From contig DBRR01000047.1 in the NCBI GenBank assembly GCA_002306055.1, positions 53,272 to 101,850 of the forward strand: a stretch of DNA of 48,579 bases, in the 5' to 3' direction. The translations under genes were made by a program, and so were the position numbers. Shown here in pieces: positions 1 to 7,833 of the stretch. The notes below the pieces were generated by a model. That model did not search any database, was not told where the DNA came from, and saw only the letters and a program-made list of their open reading frames with translations. The DNA is from Anaerolineaceae bacterium UBA1363 (lineage in GTDB: Bacteria > Chloroflexota > Anaerolineae > Anaerolineales > Anaerolineaceae). Position 1 is the stretch's first letter. Each line of letters opens with the position of its first letter.

Positions 1-12
1 ATTTACAGGTTA

Positions 13-98
13 AGGGCAGACACAGGGGTCTGCCCCTACGAAAGCCACCTTTCCCTTAAACACCAGATGTAGGGGTAACCCCCTGTGGTTACCCCTAC
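13..98. repeat. Two REP-like palindromes
   Basis: Two hairpin-forming sequences lie 30 nt apart. The first pairs GGGCAGAC (14-21) with GTCTGCCC (28-35). The second pairs GTAGGGGTAACC (69-80) perfectly with GGTTACCCCTAC (87-98) around a 6-nt loop. Both have the form of a GGGG-rich arm, a short loop and a CCCC-rich arm, typical of dispersed extragenic palindromes. No transposase lies nearby. The ORFs that cross them have no recognisable protein features. Confidence 0.6.
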
Positions 99-148
99 GG
101 CATTTGATCGCATCAGTCTCCTCTCCGAGCACGTCGGTTGAATTTGAT

Positions 149-379
149 CGTGCCGGTCTCCGGACCGAGCACGCCACATGACCGAAGGTCTCCTCTTTCA
201 TCACCTTATGCAACAGGCATAACACTGTTGTATTGGTAGCAGCAGGCCCCTACGGAAGGAATGAAGAAATGGAGACCTAAAGGTCAAGCCTCGTGCTCGG
301 CGTGAACGCCGGCACGATCATAAGACCAGACACCGGCACGATCATAAGACCAGACGCCGGCACGATCATAAACCAGATG
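149..379. repeat. Facing hairpins plus a 24-nt tandem repeat
   Basis: A hairpin at 149-173 (CGTGC...GCACG with an inner GGTC/GACC) has an oppositely oriented relative at 292-316 sharing CGTGCTCGG and CCGGCACGATCA. The second one runs directly into a tandem array: a 24-nt unit starting CCGGCACGATCATAAGACCA at 309 and 333, with a degenerate third copy at 357. Units are directly adjacent with no spacers. This looks like local amplification of a dispersed extragenic repeat. Confidence 0.6.
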
Positions 380-703
380 CTGACACGATTAGATAGTCAG
401 TTCCTACGCACCGTCGGGAGACCCAAGCGATCAAGGAATCAGACACTGCCACAAGCTGAGGTCCTCAATGTTCGTTCTTCAAAACGATCCAGGATCCCGA
501 GGAACTCTTGAGGCAAACGCGCTTTGGTTTCCTTAATAATCCAACTTGGACTGTCGCGATATTAGGTTTGCGTAATCCCTCCTGCAATGCAGGTAATATT
601 GTTGCTATCGCCTCCGATTGAGATGCCCAGGCAGATGTAGTCCTTAAAGGCAACGGTTTCCAGGAAGCACAAGATAGGCTGATTAATGTCAGCCTATCAT
701 TGT
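380..703. other. Stretch with no supported gene
   Basis: Apart from the end of the repeat array I see no RNA gene, terminator or convincing coding region here. A 62-codon minus-strand reading frame (465-653) has no recognisable motif, no good ribosome binding site and low-complexity composition, so I do not call it. It may be decayed sequence. Confidence 0.4.
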
Positions 704-1348
704 TTATACTTTTTCAAATGCGCCTACAATGCGAATGATGTCGAAACCTTCGGCGAAAGGCCGCTCGGCGAGAGCGCCGTGGCGAATGGCAGTAGCACGG
801 ATGATTTCCGGAGAGAAATAGTAGCGGTTTGAATAGGTGCTGTATTTGTTCAGTGCCGCAATTTTGTTCTGAACCGATTGTTCGGAAACTTCCGCCAGAA
901 AATGCGGGAAAAAACCGTAGCTGCTACGAAGGACGTCAAAGCCCAAAACGGTGGTGCCGCGGAAGGCACGCGTGGCTTCCTGAGTGACGGTTTGATGATC
1001 CTGGTGAATGTCCTGTGCGGTGTGAACAAAAACGATCTCAGGCTGGTATTGGTGCCGTAGCGCCAACATCTTCTCAAGAATTTCCTGCCGGAAGTCCGGA
1101 AAACGGCGGGTTTCGAACTGCCCGAGCTCGAATTGCTCGTCAGAAAGACCCAACTGGTGCATGCTGTCGTAGTGTTCGCCAACAAGACGCTGTAGATCAG
1201 GGTTTTTCTGGTTGTCTGAGAAGGTCATGCAGTGAATGTCAGCTTTGCCAACCATGTCTGAAATAAAAGCTCCGCAACCGAGTTCGATATCATCCGGGTG
1301 AGCGCCCAGAAATAGTAACGATGAACCAAAAAAGGTCATATTCTGCAT
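704..1348 (-). CDS. PIG-L/LmbE family deacetylase
   Basis: The 214-residue protein has the PIG-L (LmbE) metal-binding signature near its N-terminus (LGAHPDDIELGCG, about residues 13-25), in which His, Asp and Asp bind zinc, and a downstream DIHQDHQ motif (about 112-118) that supplies further His ligands. Family members remove N-acyl groups from sugar-linked N-acetyl compounds such as GlcNAc-lipids, bacillithiol or mycothiol precursors. No signal peptide is visible, so it is probably cytosolic. It lies 6 nt downstream of a methyltransferase gene on the same strand, so the two are probably co-transcribed and may act on one glycoconjugate or secondary metabolite. The substrate cannot be told from sequence. 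Confidence 0.85.
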   Translation of the reverse strand: MQNMTFFGSSLLFLGAHPDDIELGCGAFISDMVGKADIHCMTFSDNQKNPDLQRLVGEHYDSMHQLGLSDEQFELGQFETRRFPDFRQEILEKMLALRHQYQPEIVFVHTAQDIHQDHQTVTQEATRAFRGTTVLGFDVLRSSYGFFPHFLAEVSEQSVQNKIAALNKYSTYSNRYYFSPEIIRATAIRHGALAERPFAEGFDIIRIVGAFEKV

Positions 1349-1354
1349 AATTGC

Positions 1355-2155
1355 CTACTTTGTGGCGATGAAGCCGCCAACAACTTTGGTCATCACGAGG
1401 GTGCCATCAGCCTCGATACGTTTTCGAGCCACTTTTTCGATTTGGTTCATGACCGTTTCGAACTCGTCGTGGGTTTCGAAGAGCGAGTTCCACAAACGGC
1501 GATCTTCCGACATCGAAGCGCGGGTATAAACCATGAATGGTTCCACTGAGTTGAAGGTTAGAGGGTTCTCGAAGATGTGCTGCTCAGTTTTGCTGAAAAG
1601 TTTCTGCGTGGTGCCGTAAATCTCAGACGCGTAGCGCGAACTGCCTGGCATTGGGGGGATGGGTTTGCCGGTAGCCTCGCGTATGATATCGTAGAAGATC
1701 TGTTTGTTGGTGGGCATGGGACCGGTAGTAAAGAGGCGGCCACCTGGTTTGAGCACGCGGTACATTTCGCTCAGGGTGAAGGGAATGTCTTGCGCGTAGT
1801 AGATGGCAAAGCAAGCAGAGACCAGGTCGAAGTGATTCGAGGGCAGATCGAATTCCTCGTTGAAATCAAGATGCTTGAAATCAATGGCATGATCAATCGC
1901 CTTGTTCTTTTCACGGGCTTCATCAAGCAGCGACTCGGAGACATCTGTGCCGGTGATCTCTGCTTTTCCATTCAAATGATGAAAGAAGGAGAAGCATTGC
2001 TTGCCGGAGCCGCAGCCAACATCCAGGATCTTGATCCCGGGCTGCAGGTTGAGCACTTCCAGCATCCATGCGTCAATATCTTTTGAGCCATAACGACTGT
2101 GAATGTCAATTCGCTTCGCAAGGTCGTCGGTTGTTTCCTGAAAATCAATCTTCAT
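1355..2155 (-). CDS. Class I SAM-dependent methyltransferase
   Basis: This 266-residue protein carries the glycine-rich SAM-binding motif I (ILDVGCGSGKQ, about residues 43-53), an acidic motif II region (TGTDVSESLL) and a post-motif typical of the Methyltransf_11/25 group (MYRVLKPGGRLFTTGP). It should transfer a methyl group from S-adenosylmethionine to a small molecule or lipid; the acceptor is unknown. It is the first gene of a two-gene unit with the PIG-L deacetylase and is divergent from the ABC transporter gene. About 200 nt separate the two starts. Confidence 0.85.
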   Translation of the reverse strand: MKIDFQETTDDLAKRIDIHSRYGSKDIDAWMLEVLNLQPGIKILDVGCGSGKQCFSFFHHLNGKAEITGTDVSESLLDEAREKNKAIDHAIDFKHLDFNEEFDLPSNHFDLVSACFAIYYAQDIPFTLSEMYRVLKPGGRLFTTGPMPTNKQIFYDIIREATGKPIPPMPGSSRYASEIYGTTQKLFSKTEQHIFENPLTFNSVEPFMVYTRASMSEDRRLWNSLFETHDEFETVMNQIEKVARKRIEADGTLVMTKVVGGFIATK

Positions 2156-2233
2156 CTATGCCTCAATGGTATGTCAAATGTTCGTCTAAGTATACTTTGC
2201 GGATGGGTAAGTTTCAAGCAGAGAGAATCGATG

Positions 2234-2259
2234 TCTCGCTTGCACTGTCTCGCTTGCAC
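2234..2259. repeat. Direct repeat between divergent genes, possible operator
   Basis: The 12-mer TCTCGCTTGCAC occurs twice (2234-2245 and 2248-2259), giving a 14-bp period, in the region between the divergent methyltransferase and ABC transporter genes. A TATACT hexamer follows about 25 nt downstream on the plus strand. Tandem 12-mers at this place could bind a regulator, but no regulator gene is adjacent. Confidence 0.3.
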
Positions 2260-2354
2260 GATAGATGCGAGCCGATGTAGGGTATACTATATTTAATCAT
2301 GCGATCAAGCCTTATTACGGAGTCACGGAGGCAATGCGATGCAAAGAGGGTGCG

Positions 2355-4112
2355 ATGAGCGAGTTTAAGCAACCAGTGGTCATCTTTTCGGATGTGATCA
2401 AGCACTTTGGAGAAGTTCAAGCGTTACGTGGAATCTCGTTCGAGTTGTTTCCTGGAGAAGCCTTAGCTATTGTGGGGCATAACGGAGCAGGCAAAACCAC
2501 CAGTATTCGTCTGCTGCTCGGATTGCTGAAACCGGACAGCGGAACAGTAAACGTTTTCGGGCGTGATCCTTATCCCGAAGACGAACCTAACCGAGTGTTG
2601 CGGCGCCATATCGGCGTCGTCCAGGAAGAGGACCGCCTCTACTTGGCAATGAGCGCTGAAGAGAATCTGCTCTTCTGGCTGTCGCTTTACGGAGTACCTG
2701 CGAATCGGCAAAAGGAACGGGCATCGTCAGTGCTGTCCATGGTCGGATTGGAACAAAGAGTACGGAGAAAAGTGGGCACTTTCTCCAAGGGGATGCGCCG
2801 GCGCCTCGCCATTGCAAGGGCATTGGCAGTGGAGCCGCAAGTGCTTATTCTGGACGAGCCTACTGTCGGACTGGACCCCGAAGCACGGGTAGAGGTTCGT
2901 AAGCTCCTCGAGGGATTAGTACATCAAAAAGGTCTTACCCTGCTCATAACATCGCATGATCTAAACGAGGTGGAGAAGCTTTGTGAGAAGTTGTTGCTCA
3001 TCGATAGCGGGCAAGTTCTGCTTGCCGGGAGCCTGGCCGAGCTACGCGCCGGCCAACAGCCCGAGCTATCTATTAAGCTGGTGTTCAAAAACGGAAACAC
3101 GTTTCCCGACTGGTTGTTCCAAGAGCTAACCGCCCTTCCTTTTGTGGCGCGTCTGGCGCTGGAGGGGAACTTGCTTACGGTTATTTTGAACCAAGGGGGC
3201 GAGGAACCTATTGGACAGATCATTGCCAGGCTGACGGGAGCCGGTATTGGGATTGCGGCGGTAGAACCGCGCCAGCTCACACTAGAAGAAATTTATCTGC
3301 AGACTACAGAAAACCATAAGAGGATCGTCCATGAAAAAAATGAAACCAACCCGATGCTGGTCTTGTTCCGCAAAGAGCTTAGCATTGTCAGGCAGCCAAC
3401 GTATTGGATGAGTTGTCTGTTTATGGGAGGGTTGGTGGTTTGGATCTATGTGTTCTCCCCCATTGAGTCCATACAGACAATGACCCAGGCTTCTCCACAA
3501 ATAGCAAGCTACATGGCGACAAGTTATGCCCAAATGTTTGCCATACTTCAGCCTGTCTGGCTGTTTCTGTTAACATGGATGTTTCTCGCTACAGAAGCAT
3601 TCACGCTGGAAAAAACCGATGGGCGTCTGGAGATGCTGCTTACAACACCACTACGCCTACGTGAAGTTTGGGCTGGAAAATGCCTGGCTTTACTGGTGCT
3701 CATTTATCCCTATGTCCTCCTGGTAACCGGATTGGTCTTCAGTCTCCAAAACGCTATTTGGCCCACCCGCTTGGGGATAGCACCAGGTATCAATTCTCTG
3801 GTTCTTTTGATTTCGCTTTTTGTCGGTCCTTTGTTGGCATTCGGAGTGGGAGCCTTGCTCGGCCTGCTTACTTTGAGGGTAAACAATGCCAACACGATTC
3901 AATCACTAACCTTCATCTTGACCTTTGCAGTCGGCTTCGGTGGAAATTACGGGCTGATTGCACTCCAAAAACAGGCAATGAATAACCTGAGCGACCTCCT
4001 TACATGGCCGGTTTTCTGGGTTTACCTTGCATTAGCCCTTGCACTATGGCTGGTTGTCTGGCTATTACTACGGGGTTTGAACAAAGATCATGTGGTGCAA
4101 AATATGGCGTGA
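2355..4112 (+). CDS. ABC transporter, fused ATPase and ABC-2 type permease
   Basis: An ATG at 2355 with GAGG just upstream is preferred over the longer frame from 2265. Residues 1-320 form an ABC ATPase with Walker A GHNGAGKTT (41-49), signature FSKGMRRR, Walker B VLILDEPTVGLDP and switch His (TSHD). The remaining ~260 residues are an ABC-2 type permease with about six membrane segments. The join is odd: an A7 tract at 3334-3340 lies exactly where one extra A would end the ATPase (...HEKK stop) and begin a separate permease (MKKNETNPMLVL) at the ATG at 3331, which has its own AGAGGA ribosome site. The gene was therefore probably two overlapping cistrons. The fusion is an indel, slippage or a real fused protein. 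The exported substrate is unknown. Confidence 0.85.
   Translation: MSEFKQPVVIFSDVIKHFGEVQALRGISFELFPGEALAIVGHNGAGKTTSIRLLLGLLKPDSGTVNVFGRDPYPEDEPNRVLRRHIGVVQEEDRLYLAMSAEENLLFWLSLYGVPANRQKERASSVLSMVGLEQRVRRKVGTFSKGMRRRLAIARALAVEPQVLILDEPTVGLDPEARVEVRKLLEGLVHQKGLTLLITSHDLNEVEKLCEKLLLIDSGQVLLAGSLAELRAGQQPELSIKLVFKNGNTFPDWLFQELTALPFVARLALEGNLLTVILNQGGEEPIGQIIARLTGAGIGIAAVEPRQLTLEEIYLQTTENHKRIVHEKNETNPMLVLFRKELSIVRQPTYWMSCLFMGGLVVWIYVFSPIESIQTMTQASPQIASYMATSYAQMFAILQPVWLFLLTWMFLATEAFTLEKTDGRLEMLLTTPLRLREVWAGKCLALLVLIYPYVLLVTGLVFSLQNAIWPTRLGIAPGINSLVLLISLFVGPLLAFGVGALLGLLTLRVNNANTIQSLTFILTFAVGFGGNYGLIALQKQAMNNLSDLLTWPVFWVYLALALALWLVVWLLLRGLNKDHVVQNMA
3334..3340 (+). other. A7 tract joining ATPase and permease frames
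   Basis: Seven consecutive A residues follow an ATG (3331-3333) preceded by AGAGGA. With seven As the ATPase frame runs into the permease. With eight, the ATPase would stop at TGA while the permease would start at ATG, the usual overlapping design for such pairs. Transcript slippage on this tract could produce both forms. Confidence 0.6.
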
Positions 4113-4472
4113 CCCCCTCGAAGCGAGTTTATACTATTGAGAGGGAATTCTGCTTCGCTCTTGTGATTGACTGCCCGCCTGTTATCTCTTCCCGTTTGCC
4201 AGAAATCCACTGAAATTCCGATCGTCATCTTTACTCTTTTCCTCGGGCCATCCCCTCTCTCTGTCGAGAAAATCAGAGGGATACCCCATGATTAAAATTA
4301 ATTCCATGAACTTAACCCCATTAAGCAGACAACCAGTTAAGGAAGATTTTGGTATTTAGTCTCGAATTCATCAGATGACAAGTACCCCAAAGTTGAATGC
4401 AACCAGACGGCATTGTATCCAAGTTGAGACAATAGTTCGGTATGGCAGGGAGTAGAGAACCAAGCCAGGTTA
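4113..4472. other. Convergent intergenic region, nothing recognised
   Basis: This 360-nt gap separates two genes that point towards each other. I see no RNA gene, no clear rho-independent terminator and no supported small ORF. An imperfect CCCTCTCTCTG/CAGAGGGAT pairing near 4245-4285 is too irregular to call. Confidence 0.4.
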
Positions 4473-5399
4473 CTATTTCACGTAGCTGGCAAAGGCAATC
4501 GCGAAGGCTTCGATGGAAGCCTGGATGTCTTCAAACGTCGCCGAGGAACCAGCCGCAGGCATACCGGCTACGACCAAATACCAACTCTGCTCAGCGCACT
4601 TCAGGATCCCCATGTCCGAAACGATGGTCGGACTGAGCATGGTTCCCCGTTTGTTGAGTAACTTACATTCTGGCAGTTGGTCTGTGAGCTTGCCCAACAG
4701 GATCTGGTCATTTTCGGTATATTCGCCCATCAAATTCAGCAAGTACTGGGTGTTCGCCTCGTTGAGTGCCGCTCCCGTGTTCAGTAATCTCAGGGAGGTG
4801 AGAAGCTCACTGGCGGTGCTGGTGCGTGGGTCGTATTTCGTGCTGGTCAATCCCCAGGCATCCAGTTTCTCCCGCAGCTGGTTATTTCCGCGAGCAAAGT
4901 ACTCCAGCGCATCGGTGGCGGTCTCCTCGCTGCGAACGACCATGGCTTCGAGAAGACTGTCAAAGTTGCGCCCATTGATACCAGTTTTTTTCAGGTTCTC
5001 AAGCGTGCGCCCCTGGTCTTCAAGAATGCTCAGCACTGCCATGGCGGTTGGTATTTTAATCATCGAAGCTGGCGGAAAAGGTGTGTCGGCGTTGCGTTCA
5101 AACAGGATATCGCCATTGTTGGCATCCTGTATGAGGATGTACCAATCCACACCCGCGATAAGCTCACTCTCCAGGTTGGAAATGTCCTGAGTGGCACTAT
5201 GGGTGGCGGTTTGTGAAGGAGTAATTGATGGGGCTTGAGCGACTTCTGTTTGTGTGGGCAAAATCAACGTCGCCGCAGCAAAAATTTCGAGAGATGGGCT
5301 TGGAGAAGGGCTGGTGTTCAATGGGAGCGCCTGGCAGGCAGTCAGAGACAGGAAAAGAAGAACCAGGATAATGATGAACGTAGAGCGAAAGGGCACCAT
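4473..5399 (-). CDS. Beta-lactamase-like serine hydrolase lipoprotein
   Basis: I choose the ATG at 5399 because it begins a lipoprotein signal (MVPFRSTF, a hydrophobic stretch, then a lipobox ending SLTAC); the longer frame upstream overlaps hypE and has no signal. The mature protein has the class A beta-lactamase/D,D-peptidase fold signatures: SxxK (SMIK) with the catalytic Ser, a GNN element resembling SDN, and NKRGT in place of KTG. Such proteins hydrolyse beta-lactams or act on peptidoglycan peptides; many environmental relatives have no proven activity. It starts 14 nt after the hypE stop, so it may be read through from the hyp operon, although no link with hydrogenase is known. Confidence 0.75.
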   Translation of the reverse strand: MVPFRSTFIIILVLLFLSLTACQALPLNTSPSPSPSLEIFAAATLILPTQTEVAQAPSITPSQTATHSATQDISNLESELIAGVDWYILIQDANNGDILFERNADTPFPPASMIKIPTAMAVLSILEDQGRTLENLKKTGINGRNFDSLLEAMVVRSEETATDALEYFARGNNQLREKLDAWGLTSTKYDPRTSTASELLTSLRLLNTGAALNEANTQYLLNLMGEYTENDQILLGKLTDQLPECKLLNKRGTMLSPTIVSDMGILKCAEQSWYLVVAGMPAAGSSATFEDIQASIEAFAIAFASYVK

Positions 5400-5412
5400 G
5401 CGCGCTCTGAAC

Positions 5413-6483
5413 TCAACAAATGCGCGGCAGCATTTCACCGGCGAGCATTTCGAGCACCCGGGTGGTGCCGAAAGGCGTTTTGAGCCAGACCTGCCCCCTG
5501 GATGATCCGAGAACCTGACCAATTACTTTGGCTTCTTCGCCATAACGCGTACTGTGCATGCTGCGCAGGGCTTCTTCAGCCTGGTCTGCAGGCAGGATAA
5601 GGATCATTTTGCCTTCGTTCGCGAGGTAAAGCGGGTCAAGCCCCAGCAGTTCGCAGGTTTTACGCACAGGCTGATCGACAGGGATCGTTTCCTCATCCAG
5701 TTCGATGTTGACCTGGCTCTGGCGGGCAATTTCCACTAAAGTGGTCGCAAGCCCTCCGCGGGTGGGGTCACGCAGCACGTGTACGTCTAAACCCGCATCC
5801 AAAAGTACCTTAACCATGTGATTGAGCGGTGCGGTATCCGAGCACACCTGGCTGGAAAAGCCGAGGTTGCCGCGTGCTTCAGCCACTGCGATGCCGTGGT
5901 TCCCGACCGGACCTGAAATGATGACCGCATCGCCGGGTTTGGCTTGTTCACCACCAATCTGCAGTTTGCTGTCTGCCCAACCAAAACCGGTGGTGCTGAT
6001 AAACAGTTTATCGGATTTCCCCTTTTCTGTTACCTTGGTGTCGGCTGCGATCAACTCCACGCCGGCTTCACGGCAGGCTTGCGCGAAGGAATCCACGATC
6101 CGTTCAAGCTCATGAATGGCAAAGCCTTCTTCCAGGATGAACGTTGCGGTCAAGAAACGCGGATCTGCCCCCAGCATGGCGACGTCATTCACCGTGCCGC
6201 AGACTGCCAGCCGGCCGATATCCCCGCCTGCAAAAAAGAGGGGCGAAACGATGTGAGCGTCGGTTGAAACCACCAAGCGTTTCCCGGGAGGAGCGCTTGT
6301 TACTATGGCGGCGTCGTTGGCAGTGTCCAGGATGGCATTCGCAAGGCGGAGCTGGAAGACGTCGCGAACCAGATCATGCGTCATCTGCCCACCACTGCCG
6401 TGACCGAGCACGATCTGACCCCGGTTAGTGATGGGGAGCGGGCAGTTGGGACCATCGATTATGGGCAGTTCTGATTGAGTCAT
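5413..6483 (-). CDS. hypE: Hydrogenase maturation protein HypE
   Basis: HypE takes the carbamoyl group from HypF onto its C-terminal cysteine and dehydrates it to a thiocyanate, which supplies the cyanide ligands of the [NiFe] active site. The 356-residue protein shows the family's N-terminal GHGSGGQM motif, AIR-synthase/PurM-type ATP-binding regions (DAAIVTSAPPGKRLV, RDPTRGGLATTLVEIA) and ends in PRIC, the conserved tail with the acceptor cysteine. Its length is slightly above the usual ~340. It overlaps hypD by 4 nt and is the last hyp gene of the operon. Confidence 0.97.
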   Translation of the reverse strand: MTQSELPIIDGPNCPLPITNRGQIVLGHGSGGQMTHDLVRDVFQLRLANAILDTANDAAIVTSAPPGKRLVVSTDAHIVSPLFFAGGDIGRLAVCGTVNDVAMLGADPRFLTATFILEEGFAIHELERIVDSFAQACREAGVELIAADTKVTEKGKSDKLFISTTGFGWADSKLQIGGEQAKPGDAVIISGPVGNHGIAVAEARGNLGFSSQVCSDTAPLNHMVKVLLDAGLDVHVLRDPTRGGLATTLVEIARQSQVNIELDEETIPVDQPVRKTCELLGLDPLYLANEGKMILILPADQAEEALRSMHSTRYGEEAKVIGQVLGSSRGQVWLKTPFGTTRVLEMLAGEMLPRIC

Positions 6484-7574
6484 TCACGCGTCCTGTGATA
6501 GCGATAGTAAGCGGCACAAGCCCCCTCGGAAGAGACCATCGGTGCGCCAAGGGGGTGGGCAGGGGTACATTCCCCGGCGAAAGCCAGGCAATCGAAGGGT
6601 TTGGCAACCCCACTCAGCACTTTGCCAGCAATACAAAGCGGCGATTCGTTGAGTGGGGTTTGAGTGAGTTCAAACCGGGTGAGGGCATTGAAGCTGGCAT
6701 ACTCCGGTCGCAGACCGAGCCCCGAAAGCGGGATAGCGCCGATACCGCGCCACTGTCGGTCCACCGGTTCGAAGACCTCGGAGATCATTTTCTGGGCTAC
6801 CTGGTTGCCTTCTTTGGTGACAAAACGCGGGTAGGCGTTGGCAACCTGGTGTTGACCAGCTTCGAGCTGTTGGATGGTCATCAAAATACCCGTCGCGAGG
6901 TCGACCGGTTCAAAGCCCGTGACGACGATGGGTATCTGATATTGCTCAGCGATGGGCAGGTATTCATGATAGCCCATCACAGCGCAAACGTGACCGGCAG
7001 CAAGGAAGCCCTGAACCCGATTGGCAGGGTTTGAAAGGATGGCATGCATTGCCGGCGGCACCAATACGTTGGCTGGGAGGATCGAAAAATTGGTGATTCC
7101 AGCTTTCTTGGCGGATAGGATAGTACTGGCGATGGTGGGAGCAGTTGTTTCGAAACCGATCGCAAAGAAAACGACCTGTTTATCCGGGTTTGTATGGGCA
7201 ATTTTCAGGGAATCCAGTGGGGAATAAACTACACGCACATCTGCTCCCTGGGAACGGGCAGTGAAAAGATCCGCCTGGTTGCCTGGCACACGCAGCATAT
7301 CGCCAAAAGTGGTGAAGATCACGTCCGGTTGAGATGCGATTTGAAGGCCTTGTTCGATCGCCTGGAGAGAGGTAACACAAACCGGGCAACCTGGACCGTG
7401 GATCAAGGTAATTTCAGCGGGCAGCAGTTGATCGAGCCCGTACTGCATGATGGCATGCGTCTGCCCGCCGCAAATCTCCATGATGTTCCACGGTTGGGTT
7501 GTTATGCGGCGAATTTCTGCCATGATGGCTTTAGTCAGCGGCGCACCCCGGAGGTTTGTAGGCATTTCTGTCAT
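6480..7574 (-). CDS. hypD: Hydrogenase maturation protein HypD
   Basis: HypD is the [4Fe-4S] scaffold that, with HypC, holds the Fe(CN)2CO unit while the active site of [NiFe] hydrogenase is built. The 364-residue protein has the conserved CGGQTHAI (about residue 35), HGPGCPVCVT (about 59-68), and GFETTAP and GFEPVD motifs expected for the family, plus the C-terminal cysteine region. It overlaps hypC and hypE by 4 nt each, indicating translational coupling. A start three codons later is possible. Confidence 0.97.
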   Translation of the reverse strand: MTEMPTNLRGAPLTKAIMAEIRRITTQPWNIMEICGGQTHAIMQYGLDQLLPAEITLIHGPGCPVCVTSLQAIEQGLQIASQPDVIFTTFGDMLRVPGNQADLFTARSQGADVRVVYSPLDSLKIAHTNPDKQVVFFAIGFETTAPTIASTILSAKKAGITNFSILPANVLVPPAMHAILSNPANRVQGFLAAGHVCAVMGYHEYLPIAEQYQIPIVVTGFEPVDLATGILMTIQQLEAGQHQVANAYPRFVTKEGNQVAQKMISEVFEPVDRQWRGIGAIPLSGLGLRPEYASFNALTRFELTQTPLNESPLCIAGKVLSGVAKPFDCLAFAGECTPAHPLGAPMVSSEGACAAYYRYHRTRE

Positions 7575-7831
7575 TGGATTTGATCTTCTTCGGTCAAACG
7601 GGCATTAAATTCCTGCAAATCACGCAGGATCTTGAGAGTCTCCTCCGCCTCAGTGTCGCTCAGCACGTTCAAAGCAAAGCCGGCATGCACCAAAACGTAC
7701 TGCCCGAGCGCTACTTCTGGCGTGGTAGCAATGCAAACCGCCTGTTCCACGCCGCCAAAATCGACGGACGCCATGGGGGTGCCATCCTGCTCATAAATTT
7801 TCGCGACTTTACCGGGAATACCCAGGCACAT
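7571..7831 (-). CDS. hypC: Hydrogenase maturation chaperone HypC
   Basis: The 86-residue protein begins MCLGIPGKV, the HypC/HybG signature in which Cys2 (exposed after Met removal) carries iron and contacts the large-subunit precursor. It works with HypD in delivering the Fe(CN)2CO centre. It sits 2 nt after hypF and overlaps hypD by 4 nt. The central DFGGVEQAVCI and LVHAGFALNVL segments are also typical. Confidence 0.97.
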   Translation of the reverse strand: MCLGIPGKVAKIYEQDGTPMASVDFGGVEQAVCIATTPEVALGQYVLVHAGFALNVLSDTEAEETLKILRDLQEFNARLTEEDQIQ

Positions 7832-7833
7832 AT

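Noticed and set aside
10..225. 71-codon reading frame over the first repeats
   Set aside because: It spans the palindromes, shows no protein-like conservation and lacks a ribosome binding site.
309..379. CRISPR-like repeats of 24 nt
   Set aside because: The units are directly adjacent without spacers, only three occur and no cas genes are near.
465..653. 62-codon minus-strand frame
   Set aside because: No motif, no ribosome site and no link to a neighbour; probably chance or decayed sequence.
4513..5190. 225-codon plus-strand frame
   Set aside because: It is the antisense of the beta-lactamase-like lipoprotein, which has a signal peptide and catalytic motifs.
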